From Welwitschia mirabilis (taxonomy: Eukaryota > Gnetophyta > Gnetopsida > Welwitschiales), in the NCBI GenBank assembly GCA_051453625.1, contig JBOZIK010000001.1, forward strand, positions 24,194,844 through 24,258,843: a stretch of 64,000 nucleotides of DNA, read 5' to 3'. Positions 11,879 to 24,559 of the stretch are shown one piece after another. Made by a program: the position numbers and the translations under genes. The notes beneath the pieces were generated by a model that was given only the letters and a program-made list of their open reading frames with translations, did not search any database and was not told the origin of the DNA. The first letter of the stretch is position 1. Every line of letters starts with the position of its first letter.

Positions 11879-14700
11879 AAGACTTGTACTTCTTGTTACC
11901 TCTTTTATGCTTCTTTGAATGCATGTTTGCAATTTCTTTTACTATTTACATGACTTTAGTTTATTTTACATGCATTATATTCTCCTTTGAATGTGATTTT
12001 TTTGCTTGTAAAACCAGACTTTACAAGAACACAATGCCACTATCAGGAAAATGAAATTGGAGGCTTATTATGGCTATACTTTATGTTGTCTTAAGTTGAG
12101 CTTTTAGACTTCATCCTCTCCTACTATAGCTCTCTATTTTCGTTTATGGCTTAATTTTTCAATCCTCACAGAAAAACCAACCAAAAAAAAATACCTCTTT
12201 TCAATGTTTGATGGTTTTCTGAATTTTTGCAGAGATGCCTCATGATCGAATCTTGCATGCCTGCACTACTGTATCTTGTTAACTAGTTTATCCTACTAGT
12301 TCTTGATCTGCATGATAGCTTGATCCTTTTACCTATGCCTGCACTTGCTTTCTGCTTCATCATTGAGTCCACCAGCCTTTTTTATTACACTCCATTCTCC
12401 TCTATGCTTGTCATTGCTCTACCACATCTTTATTTATGCTTAGTAATGCTGCCTCCTTATGCTTGTGTGTCACTACCTCCCTATGCAACTTCTCTTCTAT
12501 TGTCATAATTCTTTACTCACTATTGATCTGCACCATGCCCCATCAGCTAGATTTCTTTCCTGGGCTGTGCTATCTATTAGCAATACCATTGTCTGTGTTG
12601 CATTATTTGTGATTATTTAGTCTATGCTGCTTGTCATTACCTCTACCGTTTTTGCTCACTGTCACTACCTTCAATCTATGCACTTGATTTTTGTTTTGCC
12701 TGTCTAACCGCCTCACAGTTCTACTATCCATGGTTCTACATCTCTCCTTTGCATGACTGCCTTTATCACGCACTCGCAAGCTGCCATACTTTTAGCTTTG
12801 CAGATCTGTCGAGCTTGCCTACTATCACTTTGATCTTTCTTATGCTATGTTTTCAACACAGTGCCAGCATGCTTACCATTGTTATTGATTAGTCCTGCCT
12901 ATGTTACCTTCACGTGCCCGCAGTGCCATTTTTTTGGCTTTATATTGGTAATGATTTGTTTTATTCTATTAGAAGTTAGTCTTAGCAACAAAGTATTGGT
13001 GTAATAGCAAAGATAGTCCATTAATATGCTAAAGGAACATGGTTTAATTTTTGGCTAATGGAAAAGGGATTTTCTCAAATTTATGCTTTGTAATTCTTAA
13101 TCTTGTGCACATGTAAGATTCCTTAGCCATTGTTTAGCCATTGCCTATTTCTACACAGATGCAGTTTAGCTAAGCCGTTGGTAACCATTAGCTTTATTTG
13201 ATGCACGTTGGTAGTTTTTAGATTTTTTCTATTTTTTAGCTATTTTTTAATTTTCTTGAGTCTTTTAGGCATTTTCCACACTTATAAGCCCCCAACTTAG
13301 TTTTTTAAGTATTTATTTGTGCTTTTAAAGGGTATTTAAGAATTTTTTAAACTAAATTATGAGTTGTTAACCTTGTTTTTTACTTATCAAGTCAAGATTT
13401 TAATGTGGAGCAAGATCCACTTGACTTAACTTTTTCTCTTAGTTAGACCTTTTTTTTTTTTTTTTGTAAGGAGTGATTTGNNNNNNNNNNATTGAACTAA
13501 GTCTGAGATGTTGAGCAAGATCCACTTATCTTAACTATACTAAGTCAAGACCTATTCTTGTATGTGTATTTTTGATGTTTTCCTTTTATCTTTCTCATAC
13601 TTAATATTTTTATTTTTTTACGATTAAGGTTTAAAATTGGAAATTACTTTTATTCCTAAAAACATCACATTTTCCATTGGTAATAAGTCTTGATTAGTGA
13701 TAGGCATGGAGAGCCTTATGTAAATAGAGATCCATATTAGATTATGCTGTAATCTGAGCTTACTTTGCAATCTTAACTACCTTGATTATGAAATTTGAAT
13801 CATATAGAGAGTCATATCTCTCTTAAGCAAAAACACCTTTAGAATCCCAAGGTCCATATTTTCATGGACACCTTAGTAACCGAGGGTACATTAGGTGAAT
13901 GCTAGAGGCATAATGGTAGGTTCCCCTTGGATTTCATCACCAAGTCAACAAGAATTCATAAATGTAATTACTTTTAAGATTTACTGAGTCTAAGGTATAA
14001 TTAAGTCACTAACATTGCATGGTACTCTCCCTTAAGGGGTATATAGCTAAGGTAACTAAAACTGACTGATGACTTGGATGCCTCACTAAGGTGATTTACA
14101 ATTTTTTCCTTCTAATCTCTCAAGAGAAAAGGATACCATCCTTAGAAAGGACATGATCATTACCCGAATTTAGGAGCAAACACTAAAATAGACAAATCTA
14201 CATTTCCATTACCTAATAATGAAATTAGGTCCCTTCGCATTAAAATTTAATTCACTCATATTAAGAGATTTTTAACAAATTACCTTGTTTGTTCTCATGC
14301 ACATAGGTTTTTCATGGCTTAGAAGGAGATTTATCTTGATTGTCACACATTATGGTTTACATAAATCACTCAGATTTTTGGGATTGCTTCCTTTTCATTA
14401 TGACTATACCTCTTTGTCATGACTTTATTTTTATTTTATTACATTGTGACTTGGATAAATCACTTAAACTTGTGGATGAGAGCAAGATCCCTTTTTAGGT
14501 GATTATACCATTGTTTTTAATTATTTTTACTTTTTCCTACTTTGGGATTTTTATAAGTTTTATTTATGTGTTTGATAGATTATCTTCTTAGTGGTGGACG
14601 TAAGTAAGATCCCTCTGGAATTTAACTTTACCTCATAACTTGTCAACCCTTCTCTTTATTTTTGGTATTTATCATGACTTTGACATCAAAAGGCAGATTC
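11879..14700 (+). other. Long leader of nested Copia
   Basis: A 2.8-kb non-coding leader. From 12.0 to 12.9 kb it is unusually rich in C and T for this window, with pyrimidine tracts and no sustained ORF. From 13.38 kb a short word, GAGCAAGATCC, recurs (near 13,409, 13,512 and 14,478, and a variant near 14,605), each followed by a TTAACTT-like tail. A 10-bp N gap lies at 13,481-13,490 next to a T run. Confidence 0.55.
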
Positions 14701-14706
14701 TAGGTT

Positions 14707-15600
14707 TTGTCAGAGAGCTTCGCACTCATATTGACTACTAAAATAATGGCCAACCTTAGAACGATCTTACATTATGATCAGAGTTTGGAAGATTGGAATA
14801 AGAATTTTAGGTCAACAATGTGCATTTATAGTTTTAATACAGATTTTTTTTCAAAACAGGACATGTTCCTCTACAAAATTAAGATGAATAAAATGAATGG
14901 CAAGCCATTGATTACAAGATTACTGAGCATAAGCAGTTGGTTAATCAAAGCAAGTCTTATTATACCAACTATTATACGTTTCATGATATATTTTGTGCAA
15001 AGAATGACCTAGAATTGATTAATATCATTATAAGCATGAATAACCTTCATTAAAAAGGGGCAAAATGCATCAGCTTGTATCTCAGATGATGGAAAATAAA
15101 GTAAAGGTTACTAAAATAGACCCTGCGAATAAAGTTTGCATTAATTATGTTAATTTGATTCATTGTTGTTTGGAGGATTTATCCATTTGTAGCTACATTC
15201 TATCCCTTCATGAAAGTAAAAAACTATCAAATATGAACTTTTACATGCTCAACAAGGATCTTATTGCCACTAAAGCTTAATTTATCTTCATAGGTGCCTT
15301 GTCCTTTAATGTAGCATTCAAAATTTTTCATTCTCATGGATATCCTTCTAAACATAAGAAGTCTTCTAAAACGCTCCTCCATCAAAGGCATCTCATCATA
15401 AAAAGGGCAAGGATCCATAAAAATAGCAAAAAAAGCCTAATTAGACTCAACCAAATAAGAAGCAAGTTCAGCATACTACTACTCCAGGTAAAAACAGTGC
15501 TTACAATGTGGAAGATAAGGTCATATCATGGAATTTTGTCAAATACCTTGGGATAAGATTAAATCTACACCTAAGGATAATGTAGTTATTAAATAATTTG
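14707..15600 (+). pseudogene. Copia gag remnant of nested element
   Basis: The first open piece (14,707-15,012, 101 codons; internal Met at 14,746) resembles a Copia gag N-terminus with 'NLRTILHYDQSLEDWNKNFR', the usual W-containing region. A frame change leads to further pieces at 15,065-15,280 and 15,299-15,556. Near 15,498-15,540 an alternative frame reads C-L-Q-C-G-R-stop-G-H-I-M-E-F-C, a CCHC zinc knuckle with correct spacing interrupted by one TAA stop. Confidence 0.72.
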
Positions 15601-15689
15601 ATTTCCTTGATGATGATAAAAATTTTGAATCAAATGTAGTCTTTGAAAATTCTAACTTTGTGGGTATGAGTGAGCATAAACCTCATTAT

Positions 15690-17530
15690 GAGACCTAGAT
15701 TCTTAACATAGGAGCTACTCATCACATGATTTATTGGCAGGATTATTTTGATGACTTCGTCGAAGTGCTAACTTAGGTTTATTAGGTAGATGAAACTCTA
15801 GTTTTAATGGAAGACTATGATTTGATTAGCCTTAACTTGACATCGCTCTCTCCATAGACTATTTCTAATGTTTTATGTGTGCCTTCTTTGAAATGACATC
15901 TTCTATTGCTTTCCACTCTGGTGTGAGAAGATCACTTAATTTTTATGATGAAGTGATCATTGGAGATTTTTTATTGCAATCAACATCTAGTTATGAAAGG
16001 CAACATGAATTAAAAACTCATTAATCTTCATGATTATGTCAAAATGTAAGAGATCGTTTGCACAATTTCCTAAGACAAAATCTCTTGCTCGCTATTGTGG
16101 CATGCTTAATTAGGATATCCTACTCCTTTCATGATGAATATGATGTGTGAGAATGGATACCATCTTCTTCTATTCATTCTAAAAGATTTTCCTTAATGTG
16201 AAGCATTTATAATGGGCAAAGAAACTAGACAATGATTTGCACCTAGAAAGTGGTGTCCTGATCAAAAGATTTTTCCTATTTATAGTTATCTATGTGGATC
16301 TATATAGTTTCTACTCTTTAAGGTGGCTTTCATTATTTTATATCTTTTATTAATAACTTTTCATTAATGGTTTGAATCTATTTCATCAAGTACAAATCTC
16401 AAACATTGGACATTTTCAAGAAGTTCAAAAATAAAGTGAAAAAGCAATCCGATTATGGGATTAAGTCTTTCCACTTAGATAATGGTCGTGAATATACATC
16501 TACCAAGTTTAAGGACTTTCTCACTTCTGAATACATTCATCATTTAAAGACCTACCCTATGAAATCTTAACAAAATGGCATTATTGGGTGATTTAATCAC
16601 ACAATCATGGATGTGACACATTCCATGATGTATTTCAATGATTGTAAGACATATCTTTGGGGTGAATCAGTGAATATCGTTGTGCATCTTAATAACCTCA
16701 TTGGTCATTATACTAAAAAAGGAGTATCTCCAACTATGAAGTAATATGGGTATAAGCCAAAGTTATATCACTTTCATATTTTTAGTTGCTATTCCACATG
16801 AACATCATAAAAAATTTGAAGCACATTCTTGTATCGACATCTTTATAGAATATCCAACTGACCAAAAGGGCTATTGAGTTTATCTTCTAGAGCATTAGAA
16901 GATCATTATTTCTCATGATATCATTTTTTTCAAAGACTTTTAATAATGATTCTTAACTTGATCTTTTAAGGCTTCATCCTTCCTATAACATGGTAATAAT
17001 CTCGGATGCTAGATGTCCTATGGTTAAGGGGGAATATGTAGCTACTAGTCTTGCTCTAGTTTCTTATATTGATATGGATTCTTTACAACCTATAGGAATT
17101 AAGAAATTTAGTACCCTAAGAACTCTTAATCATGGTTCTAGTAGCAATTTAGTAGGAAATTTAGTGCTTGGTTACAAGCTACTCTTCAAGATGTTCATGA
17201 TGATGAAAAGGGTAAAACTAGAACTAGATACAACTGACATATAACTCATTATGATGATGTTAACATGCTTCATCTAATTTTAGGTGATAAACCAACTTCT
17301 TTAAACTATATCAATCTACATAATCAGTGGATCCAAGTCATAAAAGAAGAATACTTTGCTTTTGTAGAAAATGGTACATGGGAGTTAAACCATAAAATTA
17401 AGAAACTTATACAACATGAAGTAATTATACCAGTACATCCTCTGATTATTGAACCAATAACACTGCTTAAACAAAAATACCTAGTTGAGAGAAGTTCGAG
17501 TATTTCCAAGTCAAGATTGGATTAATAATG
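15690..17530 (+). pseudogene. Copia protease, integrase and RT N-terminus of nested element
   Basis: Protease: 'NIGATHHM' near 15,700-15,725 (normally DSGATHHM, so both D and S are changed). Integrase: a 'YVDLYSF' type strand near 16,290, 'DNGREYTSTKFKDFL' near 16,480-16,520 and a Q-NG-I core near 16,570. RT N-terminus: 17,265-17,525 with 'W-I-Q-V-I-K-E-E-Y-F-A-F-V-E-N-G-T-W-E-L', the conserved start of the Copia RT. The catalytic YVDD part and RNase H never appear before the right LTR. Confidence 0.72.
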
Positions 17531-17609
17531 AGTTGAGTTAAACTCATTTCTTTCTTGTATATCATGGGCTTCATTTCACTTTTGAGCTTTGATTGAAGTT
17601 ACATCTAAT

Positions 17610-17740
17610 ATTAGTACTACAGGATGGGTAGTACAAATATGACCTAGTATTATAGAATGTGTAATACATGTTTTGGCATAGTATTATGAGATGTTTAATG
17701 AACATAATAAGCCTATCTGCTATGGGATGTATAATAGTAA
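17610..17740 (+). repeat. Degenerate short tandem repeats before the 3' LTR
   Basis: Four imperfect units of about 30-40 bases built on 'AGTA(T/C)TA-x-A(G/A)-GATG-(T/G)(G/T)TAATA' near 17,615, 17,645, 17,680 and 17,718. They lie between the truncated RT and the polypurine tract of the nested element. Confidence 0.45.
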
Positions 17741-17872
17741 ATTAACTGCTTCTTTCACGAAGTAGTTCTGTTACACGACAACTCCTTTCTAGAGGTTTTA
17801 TTGTAGGCCACATTCCTAAGGTTTTCCCCAAGTAATTCAGTTTTTTCTTGGAAGAGAGTGTATTCCCACATT

Positions 17873-17884
17873 GAGGGGGGGAGT
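17873..17884 (+). promoter_or_regulatory. Polypurine tract of nested Copia
   Basis: A GAGGGGGGGGAG-type purine run directly before the right LTR at 17,885. It is the expected plus-strand primer site and fixes orientation and LTR start. Confidence 0.75.
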
Positions 17885-18052
17885 TACTAAGGCTAGTACA
17901 CACTATGATCCCATGCCTAGGGATATGTGAAAACCCTAGTGGTATGCTTATCTGTTTAAGCAAGCTCTTTGTTTAAATAAGATAGAGAAAAAATAGAATT
18001 TATATTTTGGAAATCTTGTGCTTACCATTTTTGATACTCTTATTTTCTAACA
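17885..18052 (+). repeat. Right LTR of nested Copia
   Basis: The 168-bp partner of 11,711-11,878. It ends TTTTCTAACA and is followed by GATTA, which matches the GATCA before the left LTR at four of five bases. Confidence 0.82.
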
Positions 18053-18549
18053 GATTAATTGTGTAGTGCATTATATAACTATAATAATTATCTCCATGAG
18101 TAGTGCTTAGTGATCTTTAAAAAGGGAGAGAATGAAAATGTTAGAGAAGAAGGCAAATATTAGAAGGTAAAGAGAGAGAGACAGAGACATAGTTAAAGAT
18201 GTCTATTTATTCTTGTTATATCTCTGATGATTTAAAAATATTATTTACATTATTATTCCTTTTTAAGTGATTATTATTATATTGTCATCATTTAATTTAG
18301 CTTAATTTGGATATGTGTTATATCTTTGTGTTACTGCTATGCTTTTAAATCCCATTGTCTTTACTATTATACTTTTTTTGTGAGTTTTATAAAACTGTAG
18401 TCTTTGAAAATTTTAACTTAGTACTATTTCTCTATCATGGCTTAAAAATATTAGTATCTTTGTTAATATGTAATTTTTAATTAATTAATTAAGGATGAAA
18501 CTTCTAACAAAGTTGATAAGTTTTGAACATCATTAAAAATGGGATAGAT
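18053..18549 (+). other. 3' internal tail of outer Copia
   Basis: Continues the outer element after the nested insertion. It contains a purine run near 18,120-18,190 (AGAGAGAGAGACAGAGACA) and ends with AAAAATGGGATAGAT, a degraded polypurine tract directly before the right LTR. No ORF. Confidence 0.6.
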
Positions 18550-20141
18550 TATTAACATATTAGTTTTTATGTGCGATCATGTGTATGTAAGGATCATGAA
18601 GTTGAGAATACATTCAGGTGCATTAAATACATCTACAAGATGGAAGACATCTATAACATGTAGAGATGTATAAAAGAGTTGAAAACATCTATAAAACATC
18701 CAATGAGTTTTTCTAAAGTTAAGTTTAGAATTAATGTCCTAGCTAGTATGATGTATTTAAGGAACTTATAAAGAGGACATATAAACAAGGTGAAGACATC
18801 TACTATAACTTTAAATATCTATATAATAGGAGATATCTTAGATAAATAAAGTAACATTCATTAGAAGATGCCGATAGAGTTAGAAGATGTCTACAAATTA
18901 AGCAGAGGTCTATAGCATCAAAAAAACATCTTGACTAATTTAGAGGAACTTAACAAAAGACATGTACTAAAGATGATGACGTATTAGCTAAGCTTGAGGA
19001 ATTAAAAGAGAATAAAAAGGGTTAAAGATGTTTGAATATATTATTAAACATGTTTATAAGACATGAAGACATCTATTAAAGTTAAATATGTCTTAGCTAA
19101 ACTTAGAACCATGATAGAATGGCTATGGACTAAAGATCTCTAGGATAAATGAAGACATCTATAACAACTAAGTAAATCTAGAAATATTAAAAATAACTAC
19201 TACAAATTAAAATGGAAAAATAACATAGTGATTGAAGGGCATGAATCTAATAATTTTACATGCTTTCCTTTAAGGAAAACCTAACAGAGGGTTCCTATAT
19301 AAGAAAAAACAAAAAAACCTAAGTTCAAAAAGATTTATATAAAAAGAATCATAGAGGAATCAAGGGGTAAAAATGAGAAACCAGTAAATAGATTAGAAAT
19401 GAAAAGCATAAGCAAGCAAGTTAGGAAACTAAAATGACATATGAAAAAAGAAGATTAGCAATAAGAATTTGTCATTGAAAGTTGGGATTATTTTCCTTTA
19501 GGATGTGAAGTTTTCATATTCTTTTAAGAAGGATTCTCATCATTGCTACATTATGAAAAAGAAGATAGTAAAAATAGTTTTTTAAATCTCATCTCTTCTT
19601 CTCCTTAGTATGAAATTTGCATTTACTTTATTTTGCTCTCTATTATCTCAAGCTTGATCCTTTTCTTTATAGGTTTTGTACGTAGAGATGAACATATGAT
19701 TATATAAGGATCTCTGTAGTTCCACATATTATATCCACTTAGCCTTTAAAAGGCTTGGATGTTATTGGGTCCAAGTTAGATTCTAAGTTGTACATGTTTC
19801 AAGTGAGGTACTAAGGTGTGTTCTTGAGAGAAACACATATGTTGTGTTTTTGAATCCTAATGGGTTGAGTTAATTGTCTTGCAAAGGAAAACTCTTTGTA
19901 CTAAGATTTGTGATATTGGTAATGATTCAAAAACGATAGTTTTGTGATAAATAATAAATATCTAAAGTATGCCCAATTTAACCCTTCATGTGTGGAGTAT
20001 CTAGGTTGGAAATCCACATTAGATTCATAAGAGTTTCATTTTTGTAGCATGCTTTTAAATTCCATTAACTATTAATTTTTGTTTATGGTATAATTTTCTT
20101 GGAATTTGTCCACCCCTCTCCTCCAAGTTTAAGAATCCACA
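18550..20141 (+). repeat. Right LTR of outer Copia element
   Basis: The 1,592-bp partner of 4,428-6,000, with the same crowding of AGACATCT/AGATGTCT variants in its first 650 bp. By eye roughly one base in five differs from the left LTR. It is followed by AGGATAAAAGC, which looks like a degraded primer-binding site rather than unrelated flank. Confidence 0.8.
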
Positions 20142-21400
20142 AGGATAAAAGCATCACATATTAATATATAATAAAGTGATTTATTATGAAAAAAAAAAGT
20201 TCTTATTTTTAAGCACTCATTTAAGATACTTCTTTAAAGTAGAAATATCTAGAGGAAAGATAAAAGTAGAAAAATAATATCTTAAATAATTTTCTTATTA
20301 TAGAATTAATCTCCCAAATAATTTTAGTGTTAACACTTGAAAAAAATTACTATGTTTTGAGAATTATAAAGCCATATGAAATAATGTTACAAATAAAATT
20401 CTTACAATACTTTTTATCACATAATAAGCATGAACTACATAACACAAATTAGTATAATACTTTTTAGCATATAACAAATATAAAACAACGTATACTTCTA
20501 ACTCAAGTACATTTCAATAACAAGAGTAATCATTATATTAATGTTGTAATGTAAAGTGACATTACAAATTTGATGTCCATTTTTAGGCTTCAATAATAAT
20601 GACAAGACTTCTAATATTTCTCTATTAAAAGAGGAATTTATCAAGCTCTTGCATTTACTCTCTAGAAGAACCTCCTTTATAAACCAAGAAGTGATACTTT
20701 TACTAAGCAAGATTAATCAAGGTAAAATGTGTCCTCTCTAGTAATATTATACATATTTATAATGTTTGTAAGGCTTAATAAAATCTAATAGTTATAAATT
20801 AATACAAGAAAATTGACAAGGGCTACAATATCATATTCTTCACAATAAATAAATTTTTAATCCTTAACTATGCTCTACAACACACAAAATAAGTGCTACC
20901 TATTCAAGTTTCTAGATTTCTATTTCTAGTTTACTCACATAAAGGAACATTCATACATTCATAATATCTCACGCCTTTGTTACAAATGTAAAAATACAAT
21001 GTTAGCTACTAATAAATTAATCATAATTTAATGTAATAATAAAAATAACAACTTTTGAACTTGCCATCTTGTCACAAAGTCCTTAAAGAAAAACATCCAA
21101 ATCTATAATTAATTTTAAGTTTTAGGGATAAAAATATAAGAATTAAATGAATATAAGAATCAAATGAATCTTAATTGGAAAATAATGATTAATTTATTTG
21201 ATAAGATAGGGGCCTCACCTTTTACGTGTCCATGATTATATATTCTTGAATGTCCAAGAACTCATAGATAGCTTTTAGAGTAGAAGAGCTGGAGATTTCA
21301 TTTAGTAACATTTCATACTTCTTGACTTTATATTATTATAAGATGTTAGAATCATTAAAGAAAAAATAACTTGTTATAAAGTTATTTATTAAAAATATTA
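20142..21400. other. AT-rich stretch, nothing recognised
   Basis: No coding signal, repeat boundary or RNA gene that I can support. The 70-codon minus-strand frame at 20,498-20,710 has no motif. It may include the unreadable 5' part of the LINE that follows. Confidence 0.5.
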
Positions 21401-22559
21401 TTACATTTGTTACAATGCATTGTAGTAGTAAAGGTAGTTCTTGTATCATTCTTCACCTATGTTAACACTCTAAAGTAGTTCAAAATGATCATTATTCTTA
21501 AAATAGATGTAGCTAGATGCTTCTTTCTTCCATGAGATTTTTGGAATTGGACTTATTATTCTAAAAGAATTTCCTTGTAATTAGAGTCAACTTACTCACT
21601 TCCACATGTTTCTTAGATTTTTGATGAATATTTTATTATGACTAAGAATTTGTCTAATAATACTAAAAACTCCTCTTTTCACATGAATTCTTCAAGAAGG
21701 GGAAAAAAGTTTCCACTCTTCTCTTAAAGAACAAATTTTTCTTACTAATTATCTCTAGCAATGTTGACATTTTTAGAGTTTTTTATACTTTATTAAGTAT
21801 TTAATTAGGACATGATCATATTCATTAATTCCTTGATATATTTTATTTTTATTTTGTTTCTTTATGGAATCATAATGCTTTTATTAAACTATGGAATTTT
21901 TTTTATAGATTAAATTTAGGAACTTAACCAAGAAACATCATTCTTCATTCTTTAAATGGCAAGAAGACTTATGTAATTCTAAGTTAGATAAAACTATTTT
22001 GCATATTTTATAAAAAGCAGAGCCTCATCTAATTGGTAAAGTTTGATGGATTGCATGATGGATATGTGCTATCTATTATATCTCAAATCATTCTAGATAT
22101 GTTAGTAATTAAATGGCTACTAAAGTAAGAGAAGTATATTTAAATGCTTAATAGTATATGTTATTAATTTTTATTATTATAGAACAAGATCCTTTAATCA
22201 CCATTTCCATAATAAGTTTTAAGAAATCAATATTTATTTAAATTATTGTAAAATCTACTTTACTAAAAATATTTTATTAAGTATGAAATTTCTTGGCTTA
22301 ACATTTAAGCTTCTAATTAGAGGGGAAAAGAAGGTTTTCTTAATAGAGATTTATTTTTATTCAATTAAACAAACCAAAATTTAATGGTTATTTACACTTT
22401 AATCTTTAAACTATTTTTAGTTATTTAGTTAGGTATTTTACTAAGATCTTTAGAGTAGATTATTTTTATTTGCATCTCTTTGACCAAAATGCTAATTTTA
22501 TTTTCCAAAAAATTAAAAAATTCATCATTAAATTTTAGATGAATATATTATGAAGGATG

Positions 22560-23340
22560 AGTTGAAAGTAGTTGCTTTAACATTGTTAAATGATAAGGCT
22601 CTACAAGTGGATGGTTTTTCCATAAAATTCTATAGAACACATCAATATATTTTAGGAAAAGACCACTTTTAGACTATTTAGGAAGTCATACGAAGATAGA
22701 TTTAGTCAAAATCATAATTAATATGTGATTCATCTTACTAAAAATTAAGTGATTTTCACTCCGTTTCTAATTAGAGACCAACCACTTTAATTAATGTTTC
22801 TTACAAAATTTTAGCTTTATGTTTAGTTAATAGATTAAATACTATACTACTTGACATTATTTATACTGAGAAGAATGATTTTGTTAAATGTATATATGTT
22901 CATAATAAAGTTGCATTTTCCTAAAAACATTTAGCATAGGTAAAGGATACTAATCAAGATATTATCTTCCTTCAACTTGATGATGTAGAAGATTATGATA
23001 AAATTGAATAAAACTTTATTTAGCTTACATAGAAAACCTAGGATTTGAATAGGTTTACATTCATAAGATAAATTACTTATTTAAGAATGCCAATTCTTAT
23101 GTTACCACTATAGGAGGCATTAGTTGCATCTATTTTATTAAAATACTTATAAGACAAGAATGTCCCTAGCTACTCCCTATGTCTTTACTATTGTAATTAA
23201 CTATTTATGCTATGCTAATTAGAATGATAAGTAGGATAACCTCATTTATGGTGTTTTTATTAGTAAAAATCAAAATGAGTTATTAACATGAACTTTATAG
23301 ATCAATCTACCTTTTTACGTAAGAATCCTCAAGCTATAAT
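22560..23340 (+). pseudogene. LINE reverse transcriptase remnant
   Basis: Readable RT blocks: 'DKALQVDGFSIKFYR' (finger, normally KAPGPDGF), 'NVSYKILALCLVNRLN', 'DFVKC-x-Y-V-H-N' (normally GF-V-x-GR-x-I), and 'DVEDYDKIEWNF' (normally DFEKAYDxVxW, which holds the first catalytic Asp). After a frame change, a degenerate RQG-type piece appears near 23.16 kb. Several conserved residues are changed. Confidence 0.8.
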
Positions 23341-24559
23341 TTTTTCTGGGGATTGATCTTTGTTACTCTCTCTTGGGTTCTAGGTTCAATTAGAAAAAAT
23401 CTTTAGCATTTATTGTTTTTAAAAAATGAACACAACGCTTCTCTAAATCATGAGAATGTTTCAATACAATAAGATGATGAAAATCCTTGAAATTTTCATT
23501 CTTTTCAATTTACTTGTAGCTAACTATGAAATTTTACTATTAATAAATTGACTTCCAACGTAAATAAATGAAAAGGTAAAAGCTACATAATATTTAGAAG
23601 GTGTTTAATGCATATAATTATTTTTCTACTATTTAAATTTATTATTCCTCTTGTTGGGCTCTCACTATTTCAAGTTATACATGAATTAAAAAGTTACTTA
23701 ATAATTTTAGGTTGTTAGTTAATTACAAAATAAAATGATTTTGCAAATTTGCATGGAGAATTTATTACTTACTAAGGAAAAAAAATAGGTTTTAATCTTT
23801 TTAAGTACTTTCTTCAAGGTATCTTCCTTTGTGGTAAGTGGCTAGATAATTATTTTCACTTCATAGGAAATGGTATGATTTATGTTTTAAATATATAAAG
23901 ACTACTTACTTAAATAACTGAAGAAGCTTAAAATCTATCCATCCTATTAACTAGGTTATGTTTTTAATGGATGTTAAGATTTAAGGCTCTATTTACACAC
24001 TAAAAAAACAAAAAAAAAGAAAAAAAAAGAGAAGAAAGGAAAGAAAATTTGGTATGCACAAAAAATAATTTATAAGAGGATTATTTAGAACATTGTTTTT
24101 CTATTCCTTTTTCTTTATTGCAAGATGTTGTTACATGATGGTTAGCATTAAATGGAATTTTAATTGCTTCTTTAAGATCTCTATTAATAGCTTATTATTT
24201 TAATAGGGGTATGGTATTTCTTTTATGTCTTCACTTACAATTAATAAATTTCATAAAAAACATTCCAGTAGCTATATGATAGCTCAAATGCATAATTTTT
24301 TCAATAGACTTTATTAATAGATTCTTAATATGATTTATGTTTAAGATAAATGTATTTTACATTTAAACTCAAAATAGTGGAACATGATAGTGTTTTAATC
24401 TTTATACAAAAAAAGATCTTATTATATAGTTTTAGAAGTCATACCCATTAAGAGTTTCTATGATAGTATATGACATACCTTAGACTTAAAGAATTAATAG
24501 ACATTAAAATATTAAAGAATCTAGAAATTACCTATCTTACCAAAATAGCAAAAAATTTT

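Larger units (their letters stand above)
11711..18052 (+). mobile_element. Nested Copia element with short (168 bp) LTRs
   Basis: Direct terminal repeats at 11,711-~11,878 and 17,885-18,052 begin T(G/A)CTAAGG. Between them are a 2.8-kb leader, a gag with CCHC, protease, integrase and the first part of RT. It is flanked by GATCA (11,706-11,710) and GATTA (18,053-18,057), a target duplication matching at 4 of 5 bases. It sits inside the 3' part of the outer Copia element, so it inserted later. The RT core and RNase H are missing. Confidence 0.85.
4428..20141 (+). mobile_element. Outer SIRE-like Copia element, interrupted by a nested Copia
   Basis: Two related segments of 1,573 and 1,592 bp, both starting with a T(G/A)TTAA form and ending with ATCCAYA, bracket gag, protease, integrase and a post-pol ORF in Copia order (integrase directly after protease). 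A tRNA-Met-type primer site follows the left LTR. The internal part is 6,001-11,710 plus 18,053-18,549; the gap between is a later insertion. RT and RNase H are absent. No matching 5-bp target duplication flanks the two LTRs, so they may have been recombined. Heavily mutated and certainly not autonomous. Confidence 0.8.

Noticed and set aside
12320-12508. Possible small membrane protein of 62 codons
   Set aside because: It lies in a pyrimidine-rich leader of a transposon; hydrophobic residues follow from T-rich codons. No conservation evidence.
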